Of a stretch of 64,000 nt of DNA, positions 57,786 through 64,000 are shown piece after piece. The stretch is taken from NCBI GenBank assembly GCA_947565635.1, contig CANOGU010000001.1, positions 161,167 through 225,166 of the forward strand. The letters run 5' to 3'. The position numbers and the translations under genes were made by a program. Source of the stretch: an uncultured Lactobacillus sp. (GTDB taxonomy: Bacteria > Bacillota > Bacilli > Lactobacillales > Lactobacillaceae). Below the pieces are notes generated by a model that was not told where the DNA came from, did not search any database, and was given only the letters and a program-made list of their open reading frames with translations. Positions within the stretch are counted from its first letter, which is position 1, and each line of letters starts with the position of its first letter.

Positions 57786-58748
57786 TTAGTGTCCCTCTTC
57801 TTCATATGCTCTAACAATTTTGGCCACAACGGGATGACGAACAACATCATTAAAAGTAAAGTTAATAAATTTTACTTGCTCAATATTCTGTAAAATATGT
57901 TCAGCTTGTAATAATCCACTCTTTGCTTTTCCTGGTAAGTCAATTTGGGTCTGGTCCCCATTGACAACCATTTTAGAATTAAATCCTAATCTTGTTAAAA
58001 ACATCTTCATTTGTGCCTGTGTTGTATTTTGTGCTTCGTCTAGAATTACAAAAGCATCATCCAAAGTTCTACCACGCATATATGCTAGAGGAGCTACTTC
58101 AATAACCCCACGTTCCATTAAACGGTTGGTTGGCTCTACACCTAAAATAGCATATAAAGAATCATAGATTGGTCTTAAATATGGATCAACTTTTTCTTTT
58201 AAATCACCTGGAAGAAATCCTAATGATTCGCCTGCTTCTACCGCTGGTCTAGTCAAAATAATCCGGGACACTTCTCCTTTTTTAAAGGCCGCAATCGCCA
58301 TAACTACGGCTAGAAAAGTCTTTCCTGTACCAGCTGGCCCAATTCCAAAAACGACATCATATTTTTGAATAGCTTCAATATAGCGTTTTTGTCCCATATT
58401 CTTAACGCGAACTGGACGACCTTTAGCATCCCTAATTAGAATTTTATTATATAATTCTCCAAAAAATTCTAAAGTTCCCTTATCTGCCATCTTAATTGCG
58501 CTAACAACATCAGTTGCAGTAATAGTAACTCCACGGGTAACAACCTTATCCAAAGCAGTAAAAATTTGCATAATTTTCTTAACAATGCTTTCTTCTCCGG
58601 TTACTTCGATTTCACTACCAGTATCAGTTACCTGCACATCATAAGATTCTTCAATTAAACGCAAATTTGCATCGTTAATTCCAACTAAATTCATGATTGT
58701 TTCTGGTTTAGTTGGTGTAAATGTTGCTTCTATAGTAGTTTGTCCCAC
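57786..58748 (-). CDS. PhoH-family ATPase
   Basis: A 320-aa protein with Walker A GPAGTGKTFLAVVMA, Walker B FVILDEAQNTT, NGDQTQIDLPG and an N-terminal KH-like domain. This is the PhoH (YbeZ) form that partners YbeY. The start is GTG 58748 with GGAGGAT upstream. Confidence 0.94.
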   Translation of the reverse strand: MGQTTIEATFTPTKPETIMNLVGINDANLRLIEESYDVQVTDTGSEIEVTGEESIVKKIMQIFTALDKVVTRGVTITATDVVSAIKMADKGTLEFFGELYNKILIRDAKGRPVRVKNMGQKRYIEAIQKYDVVFGIGPAGTGKTFLAVVMAIAAFKKGEVSRIILTRPAVEAGESLGFLPGDLKEKVDPYLRPIYDSLYAILGVEPTNRLMERGVIEVAPLAYMRGRTLDDAFVILDEAQNTTQAQMKMFLTRLGFNSKMVVNGDQTQIDLPGKAKSGLLQAEHILQNIEQVKFINFTFNDVVRHPVVAKIVRAYEEEGH

Positions 58749-58775
58749 TTAAAATCCTCCGTTTAATAAAAGCTA

Positions 58776-59219
58776 TTAGTTAAGCTTTTTACCAACAATT
58801 GAAGAAGCTGCTTTACCATCAGCCTTACCCTTAATTTTTGGCATTAAAGCTTGCATAACTTTACCAAAGTCTTTTTTAGAACTTGCTCCAACTTCTTTAA
58901 TTGTTTCTTCAACAGTTTCTTCAAGTTCTTCCTTAGACATTTGCTTTGGCATGTATTTTTCAATTAATTTCATTTCATTCTTTGTTTGATTAATTAAATC
59001 ATCTCTGCCAGCCTTAGTAAATTCTTCTAAAGATTCTTTTCGTTGTTTAAGAGCACTAGACAAAACTGTTAATTCATCATCACTAGTTAGATCATGTCCC
59101 ACTTTAATTTTATAATTCATTACTGCAGCCTTAAGCGAGCGAATTGTAGTTAAAGCTTCCTTATCTTTGGCTTTCATAGCTGTTTTCATATCTTGCATTA
59201 AAGTATCATTTAGTGACAT
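58776..59219 (-). CDS. GatB/YqeY domain protein
   Basis: A 147-aa YqeY protein resembling the tRNA-binding tail of GatB (LMPKIKGKADGKAASSIVGKKL at the end). The function of stand-alone YqeY is not settled. It lies between rpsU and phoH as in other Firmicutes. GAGGAG precedes the ATG. Confidence 0.93.
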   Translation of the reverse strand: MSLNDTLMQDMKTAMKAKDKEALTTIRSLKAAVMNYKIKVGHDLTSDDELTVLSSALKQRKESLEEFTKAGRDDLINQTKNEMKLIEKYMPKQMSKEELEETVEETIKEVGASSKKDFGKVMQALMPKIKGKADGKAASSIVGKKLN

Positions 59220-59278
59220 TGTATTTAATTCTCCTCTTTAATCAAAACTTACACAGTCTATTTTAAACTTTTTATATA

Positions 59279-59320
59279 AAAAAAGCTCTTGATAGAAGAA
59301 TTTTCTACCAGGAGCTTTTT
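59279..59320 (-). terminator. rpsU terminator
   Basis: A long hairpin (AAAAAGCTC at 59280 pairing with GAGCTTTTT ending at 59320, inner arms TAGAA/TTCTA) lies just after rpsU. Readthrough to yqeY is likely. Confidence 0.75.
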
Positions 59321-59325
59321 CTATA

Positions 59326-59502
59326 TTAATAATGTCTACGCTTACGAGCAGCTTCGGATTTTAACTTTCTCTTAACGCTTGGTTTTTCGTAGAATTCACG
59401 CTTGCGGTATTCTTGCAAGGTACCACTTCTAGAAACGGAACGTTTGAAACGACGAAGAGCATCATCAATAGACTCGTTTTCGTGAACGATTGTCTTAGCC
59501 AT
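59326..59502 (-). CDS. rpsU: 30S ribosomal protein S21
   Basis: A 58-aa basic protein, full length for the family, with [20 protein letters not shown] and [23 protein letters not shown] 59502 has GGAGGG upstream. A longer frame starts 33 bases earlier but crosses the ribosome binding site and is rejected. Confidence 0.97.
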   Translation of the reverse strand: MAKTIVHENESIDDALRRFKRSVSRSGTLQEYRKREFYEKPSVKRKLKSEAARKRRHY

Positions 59503-59652
59503 GTGAGATCCCTCCTTCCATTTCTTGGCACACAAATATGTGCCACAACAATATAGTTAAATTATAGCTAAACGAGAAAAAACGGTCAATAGTCGATTAA
59601 CATTTTTCTTACTTATTTTGGTATAATTTAGATAATTAATGAGGTGAAATAT

Positions 59653-60495
59653 ATGACTGAAGAAAAAAAAGAAAATCAAAAAATTGTTAATTTAATTATT
59701 ATCTCGGACTCTGTTGGTGATACAGCTTTCAATATGGTACAAGCTGGTGCGGTGCAATATCCAAATGTTAAGTTTAACTACCGCCGCTATCCTTTTATTA
59801 CCAATAAGGAAAAACTAGAAAAAGTTTTTAGTGAAATCACAGAATTTGAAAATGTATTAATTGCCTTTACCTTGATTCACGAAGATGAACAATTGGCTGT
59901 AATTAAATTTGCACGTGAACATAATATGAAATACGTCGACTTACTTTCTGGCGTAATTGACAACATTCATGCTTTAACTGGTGAAGAACCTAAACATGAA
60001 ATCGGTGCTGTTCACCACATGGGTCAAAATTACTTTGATAGAATTTCTGCAATGGAATTTGCTGTTATGTATGATGACGGAAAAGATCCAAAAGGTTTCT
60101 TAGAAGCTGACGTTGTTTTACTTGGTGTTTCTAGAACTTCTAAGACTCCACTTTCTTTATTCTTAGCTAACAAGAATCTTAAGGTCGCTAATTTACCACT
60201 TGTACCTCAAACCCATATTCCAGATGAGATCTATAAGATTAATCCTAAGAAAATCATTGGTTTAACAAATGATCCATCCGTTTTAAATGAAATCAGACGT
60301 CAAAGAATGATAGCCTATGGCTTAAATCCAGATACAACTTATTCTAATATGGATTCTATCAATGCAGAACTTGAGGCAGCTAATAAACTTTATAAGAAAC
60401 TTGGCTGCTATGTAATTAACGTTGCTCATCGTTCAATTGAAGAAACAGCAGCACTAATTTTAGAACACCTCGGTATTGATGACTACGCTAAGTAA
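59653..60495 (+). CDS. PEP synthase/PPDK regulatory protein homologue (DUF299)
   Basis: A 280-aa protein with the P-loop LGVSRTSKTPLSLFLAN and the early ISDSVGDTAFNMVQAG motif of the PpsR/PDRP family. These kinase/pyrophosphorylases inactivate and reactivate PEP synthase or pyruvate phosphate dikinase. ATG 59653 follows GAGGTGA; a GTG within that site is ignored. No dikinase gene is in the window. Lactobacilli keep this gene; its target there is unclear. Confidence 0.88.
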   Translation: MTEEKKENQKIVNLIIISDSVGDTAFNMVQAGAVQYPNVKFNYRRYPFITNKEKLEKVFSEITEFENVLIAFTLIHEDEQLAVIKFAREHNMKYVDLLSGVIDNIHALTGEEPKHEIGAVHHMGQNYFDRISAMEFAVMYDDGKDPKGFLEADVVLLGVSRTSKTPLSLFLANKNLKVANLPLVPQTHIPDEIYKINPKKIIGLTNDPSVLNEIRRQRMIAYGLNPDTTYSNMDSINAELEAANKLYKKLGCYVINVAHRSIEETAALILEHLGIDDYAK

Positions 60496-60515
60496 CAAAT
60501 AAAATTAAACATTTT

Positions 60516-60551
60516 AAAAAGATCTTTCATTAAATTTTGAAAGATCTTTTT
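60516..60551. terminator. Bidirectional terminator
   Basis: AAAAAGATCTTTCA (60516-60529) pairs with TGAAAGATCTTTTT (60538-60551), between convergent genes. Confidence 0.85.
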
Positions 60552-60563
60552 TTATGCCTCTAT

Positions 60564-60884
60564 TTATTTTTCGTCATATCCAAAATATTTTTTAGCTTGA
60601 TCACTCATCTTTTCTGGACTCCAAACTGGATACCAAACAAACTCAACATCAACATTTTTAACTTCAGGAACCTTCATAACTGCTGCAGTAACCAATTCAA
60701 TTAATACTTCTGTTAAAGGACAAGCTGGAGTGGTTAAAGTCATATTAATCAGACAAACTCCATCTTCATCTAAATCAATCTCGTAGACTAGTCCTAGATT
60801 AACAATATCCACCCCTAACTCCGGGTCTATGACAGTTGCTAGTTGATTGATAATATTTTGCTTAATTTCTTCACTAGTCCGCAT
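60564..60884 (-). CDS. DUF59 (MIP18/PaaD-like) Fe-S assembly protein
   Basis: A 106-aa protein with VIDPELGVDIVNLGLVYEI and the Cys of MTLTTPACPLTEVLI, the DUF59 hallmark (SufT-like). ATG 60884 is preferred; another ATG at 60893 is inside the sdaAA end and its site is too close. Only one base lies between the sdaAA stop and this start. SufT-type proteins help mature [4Fe-4S] enzymes, and L-serine dehydratase is one, so a dedicated role is plausible. Confidence 0.85.
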   Translation of the reverse strand: MRTSEEIKQNIINQLATVIDPELGVDIVNLGLVYEIDLDEDGVCLINMTLTTPACPLTEVLIELVTAAVMKVPEVKNVDVEFVWYPVWSPEKMSDQAKKYFGYDEK

Positions 60885-60885
60885 T

Positions 60886-61767
60886 TTAAACATCTTTTCC
60901 AAAAATTTTAGCCTTAATAGCCTGTCCTGTTGGAGTGCCTGCTAATCCACCAATACCAGTTTCTCTTAAGGATACTGGCATTTGATGACCAACTTTTTTC
61001 ATAGCATCAATACACTCATCAGCCGGGATAACACTGGTACATCCAGCTAGTGCCATATCAGCCGCAATTAGTGCGTTGCCTGCTCCAATAGCATTTCTTT
61101 TTACGCAGGGTACTTCTACTAGTCCTGCTATTGGATCACATACTAGTCCCAATAAATTAGACATCGCAATCGCTAAAGCTTGAGAGCTTTGCGCGGGGGT
61201 GCCACCGGCTATTTCTACAGCCGCTGCTGCCCCCATTGCGGAAGCCGACCCCACTTCTGCTTGGCATCCGCCGGTTGCGCCAGCAATTTCCGCATTATTT
61301 CCAATAATCAATCCCATTCCTCCTGCAGTAAAGAGAAAGCGAATCATTTGCTCTTCATTTAAGTCGAGCTTTTTTTCAAGCATAAATAAAATACCTGGAA
61401 GTGTGCCAGAAGAGCCAGCTGTTGGGGTTGCACAAATGACGCCCATCGCAGCATTTACTTCATTTGTCGCTACGGCATTTTGCACAGCTTCCATCATAAA
61501 ATCACCAGAAAGAGTATGCCCTTTTTCACGATAATTCTTTATTTTAATCGCTTCACCGCCCGTTAAGCCAGTATGAGAAAATACTCCTTTACCAGTACTT
61601 CCCTTACTAACCGCAGCACGCATGGTTTCAAGATTATATTTCATTTTATTCCATACTTTTTCTCTGGATAGACCTGATAATTTGCATTCTTGTTCAATTA
61701 TTAATTCTGAAATAGGTTTTTCTGTTTTTTCAGCATCTGCAACAATTTCTTTAATATGATTGTACAT
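60886..61767 (-). CDS. sdaAA: L-serine dehydratase alpha subunit (iron-sulfur)
   Basis: A 293-aa subunit with the [4Fe-4S] cysteines in VICATPTAGSSGTLPG, CDPIAGLVEVPCVKRNAIG and AGCTSVIPADECID, plus GGCQAEVGSASAMGAAAA. It deaminates serine to pyruvate together with the beta subunit. Confidence 0.95.
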   Translation of the reverse strand: MYNHIKEIVADAEKTEKPISELIIEQECKLSGLSREKVWNKMKYNLETMRAAVSKGSTGKGVFSHTGLTGGEAIKIKNYREKGHTLSGDFMMEAVQNAVATNEVNAAMGVICATPTAGSSGTLPGILFMLEKKLDLNEEQMIRFLFTAGGMGLIIGNNAEIAGATGGCQAEVGSASAMGAAAAVEIAGGTPAQSSQALAIAMSNLLGLVCDPIAGLVEVPCVKRNAIGAGNALIAADMALAGCTSVIPADECIDAMKKVGHQMPVSLRETGIGGLAGTPTGQAIKAKIFGKDV

Positions 61768-61779
61768 TAGTTTCTCATT

Positions 61780-62442
61780 TCATAAACAAACAATGTTTTT
61801 ATATTTTTTCTTGAGTTCTCCAATTAAAGAAGGCTTAAAATAGTTTTGAATATCATATTCATAGATGTAATAGTCAGGACTTTTATATATTCTGCTCTCA
61901 TTAAAGGGTGCCTTTTGTTGTAAAAAGGAAGTTAAGGATCTTTGATTTTTTATTTTTCTTTCTGGGTCAATCAATAAAACAATTGGTAACGTACCGCTTG
62001 GCTCAACCACAATATCATGGATTACTAGGCGTCGAATTTCGATTGCTCCACCACCAATAGAACAGCCTGCCAACTGAACTTTTTTATGACCATCAGTCAT
62101 ATCCAAAATCGCTGTATTGGGGTGATGAATCGGGCTTTCTCCCTTTTCCTCTACAAATCTAATATCAATACCCCGCTTACGTGCAATTTCTGGAGCTTTT
62201 GGTACTCGTAAGTCAGAAGTAGTAAAGCCCAAAATCCCGGCTGCAATTGCATAATCAGTACCATGGCCACGATGAGTCTGAGCAAAAGAACCATAATAAT
62301 GAACAGTAACCTTTTTAGGAATTCCTCCAAAAAGCTTATTTCCTTCTCTGCCAATTGCTACTGCACCAGCTGTATGTGAACTAGAGGGTCCAATCATAAC
62401 TGGACCAATGATATCAAAAACACTTTTAAAACGATTTTCCAT
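61780..62442 (-). CDS. sdaAB: L-serine dehydratase beta subunit
   Basis: A 220-aa subunit starting SVFDIIGPVMIGPSSSHTAGAVAIG, the family hallmark, followed by GSFAQTHRGHGTDYAIAAG. GGGAAT precedes ATG 62442. A longer frame reaches 62529 but contains the yitT terminator and is rejected. No clear C-terminal ACT motif was read. Confidence 0.93.
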   Translation of the reverse strand: MENRFKSVFDIIGPVMIGPSSSHTAGAVAIGREGNKLFGGIPKKVTVHYYGSFAQTHRGHGTDYAIAAGILGFTTSDLRVPKAPEIARKRGIDIRFVEEKGESPIHHPNTAILDMTDGHKKVQLAGCSIGGGAIEIRRLVIHDIVVEPSGTLPIVLLIDPERKIKNQRSLTSFLQQKAPFNESRIYKSPDYYIYEYDIQNYFKPSLIGELKKKYKNIVCL

Positions 62443-62475
62443 CTTAGATTCCCTACATAAAAATATTTTTAAAGA

Positions 62476-62519
62476 AAAACGACCATTTCCTTTGTTATAT
62501 AAAGTGAAATAATCGTTTT
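62476..62519 (-). terminator. Terminator after the yitT-like gene
   Basis: AAAACGATTATTTC (62506-62519, minus strand) pairs with GAAATGGTCGTTTT (62476-62489) over 14 bp with two G-U pairs, then a T-rich run. It lies in the 87-base gap before sdaAB, so sdaAB probably has a promoter within or after it, or depends on readthrough. Confidence 0.65.
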
Positions 62520-62529
62520 CTAGTAACAT

Positions 62530-63408
62530 CTAAACTGGCGTCTGTTCCTTGAATCTTCCATATACCTTCGAAACTTCGCTTAAACTCATGAAGGCATAAG
62601 GATCATTGTTTAAGACAATATTATAAATGTCATACATATCATATTTATCAATTACCATTAATAAGACTGTCTTTTCAGTATGACTATACGCACCTTCGGC
62701 ATCATGCAGAATCGTAATCCCACGATGCATCTTAGCCTGAATTCCATCAATAATATGTTTAGGATGTTCTGTTACGATTAATACCTGCATCTTTTGATGT
62801 TGATTATAGACAGCATCTATTACCTTACCATTGACAAAGATGTTCAAAGCCGTATATAGAGCTCGAGTCCATCCAAATACAAAACCAGCACATATTACGA
62901 TAATTAGGTTAAAAAAGATATTTATTTGACCAAAACTTTTACCAGTTTTCTTTCGTAAAATAATCCCTAAGACATCTAGTCCACCAGTAGAGATACCTGA
63001 TTTTAAAGCTATCCCAGTACCAACACCATTAATTACCCCACCAAAAATTGCACAAATAATTGGATCATAGCTCATCTTAATTGGAGCAATAATTTTCATC
63101 ATGATAGATGCCAATAAAACTGCAACTAAAGTAAAAATCGTAAAACGGTGGCCAATTTTAAACCATCCTAAAATAAATAATGGGATATTTAGTACAAAAT
63201 ACATTACCGATGTCGCTAATGTAAATGGCAAATATCGTTCTGATACAGACTGTAAAATTTGGGCAAAACCAGTAATTCCAGAAGCATAAATTTTACCAGG
63301 TTGCCAGAAAAAATTTAAGGCGATAGCAACGGCTAAAGCATAAAATAAAGCTGCTGATAACTTCGAAATTAAGATATGACGCCGCGAAAGCCTTTCTAAT
63401 GTACTCAT
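62530..63408 (-). CDS. YitT/YvjA-family membrane protein
   Basis: A 292-aa protein with five to six N-terminal helices (ALFYALAVAIALNFF; LATSVMYFVLNIPLFILGW; FTLVAVLLASIMMKII; INIFFNLIIVICAGFVFGW) and the motif SGISTGGLDVLGIILRKKTGKSFG. The C-terminal DUF2179 domain follows (GRGITIL-like HRGITILHDAEGAYS). Function unknown. AAGAGG precedes the ATG. Confidence 0.92.
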   Translation of the reverse strand: MSTLERLSRRHILISKLSAALFYALAVAIALNFFWQPGKIYASGITGFAQILQSVSERYLPFTLATSVMYFVLNIPLFILGWFKIGHRFTIFTLVAVLLASIMMKIIAPIKMSYDPIICAIFGGVINGVGTGIALKSGISTGGLDVLGIILRKKTGKSFGQINIFFNLIIVICAGFVFGWTRALYTALNIFVNGKVIDAVYNQHQKMQVLIVTEHPKHIIDGIQAKMHRGITILHDAEGAYSHTEKTVLLMVIDKYDMYDIYNIVLNNDPYAFMSLSEVSKVYGRFKEQTPV

Positions 63409-63473
63409 AATTTTCCTCTTTTACTATGTTCATAACGTATCTAGTGTAAAGATATTTATAGTTAAAAACAAGT

Positions 63474-64000
63474 CTATTTTTTCCAATGTTTTTTGATAAA
63501 TTGTTCTCTCCCTCCGGCCTCTTCTAAAGCATACCGAGCTGGATCTTTTTTATAAAAATCTTGATGGTAATCTTCAGCCAAATAGAAAGGCTTTGCTGAT
63601 TCAATACGGGTTACAATTGGATCTGAAAACTTATTTGAATCTGCTAAAGATTTACGTGATTGTTCAGCAATTTCTTTTTGTTCAAGTGAATTATAGTAAA
63701 TAACTGGTTGATATTGACTGCCGCGATCTTGAAACTGTCCCATAGCATCAGTTGGATCAGTAACTTGCCAATAAATATTAACTAAATCCTCATAAGATAG
63801 TTTATTTGGATCATAGGTAATGCGAACCGCCTCAGTATGCCCAGTTAATCCCGTACAAACTTGTTCGTAAGTAGGGTTAGGTACTACTCCACCGGTATAG
63901 CCTGATTCTACCTTTATGACACCGGGATACGTATCAAAAGGAGCAACCATGCACCAGAAACATCCGCCAGCAAAGATAGCTGTGTCATAGTGCGATTCTT
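63474..64000 (-). CDS. msrA: Peptide methionine sulfoxide reductase A (5' end outside window)
   Basis: The frame continues to the right edge. The catalytic motif AGGCFWC (about 63952-63972) is present upstream of a spurious internal ATG at 63950, so the true start lies beyond the window. Other hallmarks are [50 protein letters not shown] and AEDYHQDF. It reduces methionine-S-sulfoxide in proteins. Confidence 0.95.
   Translation of the reverse strand, partial: ESHYDTAIFAGGCFWCMVAPFDTYPGVIKVESGYTGGVVPNPTYEQVCTGLTGHTEAVRITYDPNKLSYEDLVNIYWQVTDPTDAMGQFQDRGSQYQPVIYYNSLEQKEIAEQSRKSLADSNKFSDPIVTRIESAKPFYLAEDYHQDFYKKDPARYALEEAGGREQFIKKHWKK

Noticed and set aside
61199-61534. 111-codon plus-strand frame within sdaAA
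   Set aside because: It is the shadow of a conserved Ala/Gly-rich enzyme segment. No start site or family resemblance.
62443-62529. Extended N-terminus of sdaAB from 62529
   Set aside because: The extension is coded by the yitT terminator hairpin and adds residues not seen before the conserved FDIIGPVMIGPSSSHTAG start.

Overview
The window is AT-rich, low-GC Firmicute DNA. It looks like a chromosome segment of a Lactobacillus of the acidophilus/gasseri/johnsonii kind. The evidence is AGGAGG-type ribosome binding sites, a glyQS T-box, PyrR-attenuated pyr genes, PepO and PepT peptidases, a secreted protein with SLAP-type repeats, and the recO-era-ybeY-phoH-yqeY-rpsU and glyQ-glyS-dnaG-rpoD orders. 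I see no rRNA, tRNA, CRISPR array, insertion sequence or prophage. Both ends cut through genes: an isomerase on the left and msrA on the right.

Layout. 1-5.9 kb: a sugar locus with a fucose-isomerase-family enzyme, a LacI-type regulator, a transketolase split into two polypeptides and an FGGY kinase. This gene set resembles the transketolase route for the branched pentose D-apiose. Two similar operator-like palindromes sit at its two promoters. 5.9-16.6 kb: pepO, an FtsX-type ABC exporter, alkD, a GT4 glycosyltransferase, PEP carboxylase and nicotinamidase. 16.6-27.1 kb: the complete de novo pyrimidine pathway. It runs pyrR-pyrB-pyrC-carA-carB-second pyrR on the minus strand, with pyrD upstream and pyrF-pyrE divergent. 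Three leaders have PyrR-type attenuators, and the pyrD ribosome binding site carries a hairpin with the same hexaloop. The second PyrR has Asp-to-Asn in its PRPP loop. 27-35 kb: a DUF2974 alpha/beta-hydrolase with a membrane tail, HAD phosphatase, YdcF, YbjQ, RsmF, two unknown proteins, signal peptidase I and a small protein. 35-45 kb: a YtrA-like GntR repressor with a two-permease ABC transporter, pepT, NIF3 and trmK, a polar amino-acid ABC transporter, and a lone DNA/RNA non-specific endonuclease without a signal peptide. 45-49.3 kb: a cell-envelope cluster (secreted SLAP-repeat protein, two membrane proteins, a lipoprotein). It is preceded by an independently expressed 24-codon peptide gene with a Gly-Gly motif and an 8-G tract. 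49.3-60 kb: housekeeping genes for sigma-70, primase, glycyl-tRNA synthetase, RecO, Era, YbeY, PhoH, YqeY, S21 and a PEP-enzyme regulatory protein homologue. 60-64 kb: a DUF59 Fe-S protein, L-serine dehydratase, YitT and msrA.

How it fits together. PEP carboxylase can make oxaloacetate, and so aspartate, from bicarbonate. CarAB also uses bicarbonate and PyrB uses aspartate, so the 13-27 kb block may link inorganic carbon to pyrimidine supply. The divergent sugar operon would feed xylulose-5-phosphate or triose phosphate into central metabolism. The strongest candidates for something undescribed are the 24-aa peptide with its envelope cluster, the pyrD translational PyrR site, the PRPP-loop variant PyrR2, and the branched-sugar operon in a lactobacillus. 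All calls come from reading the sequence; no database search was run.
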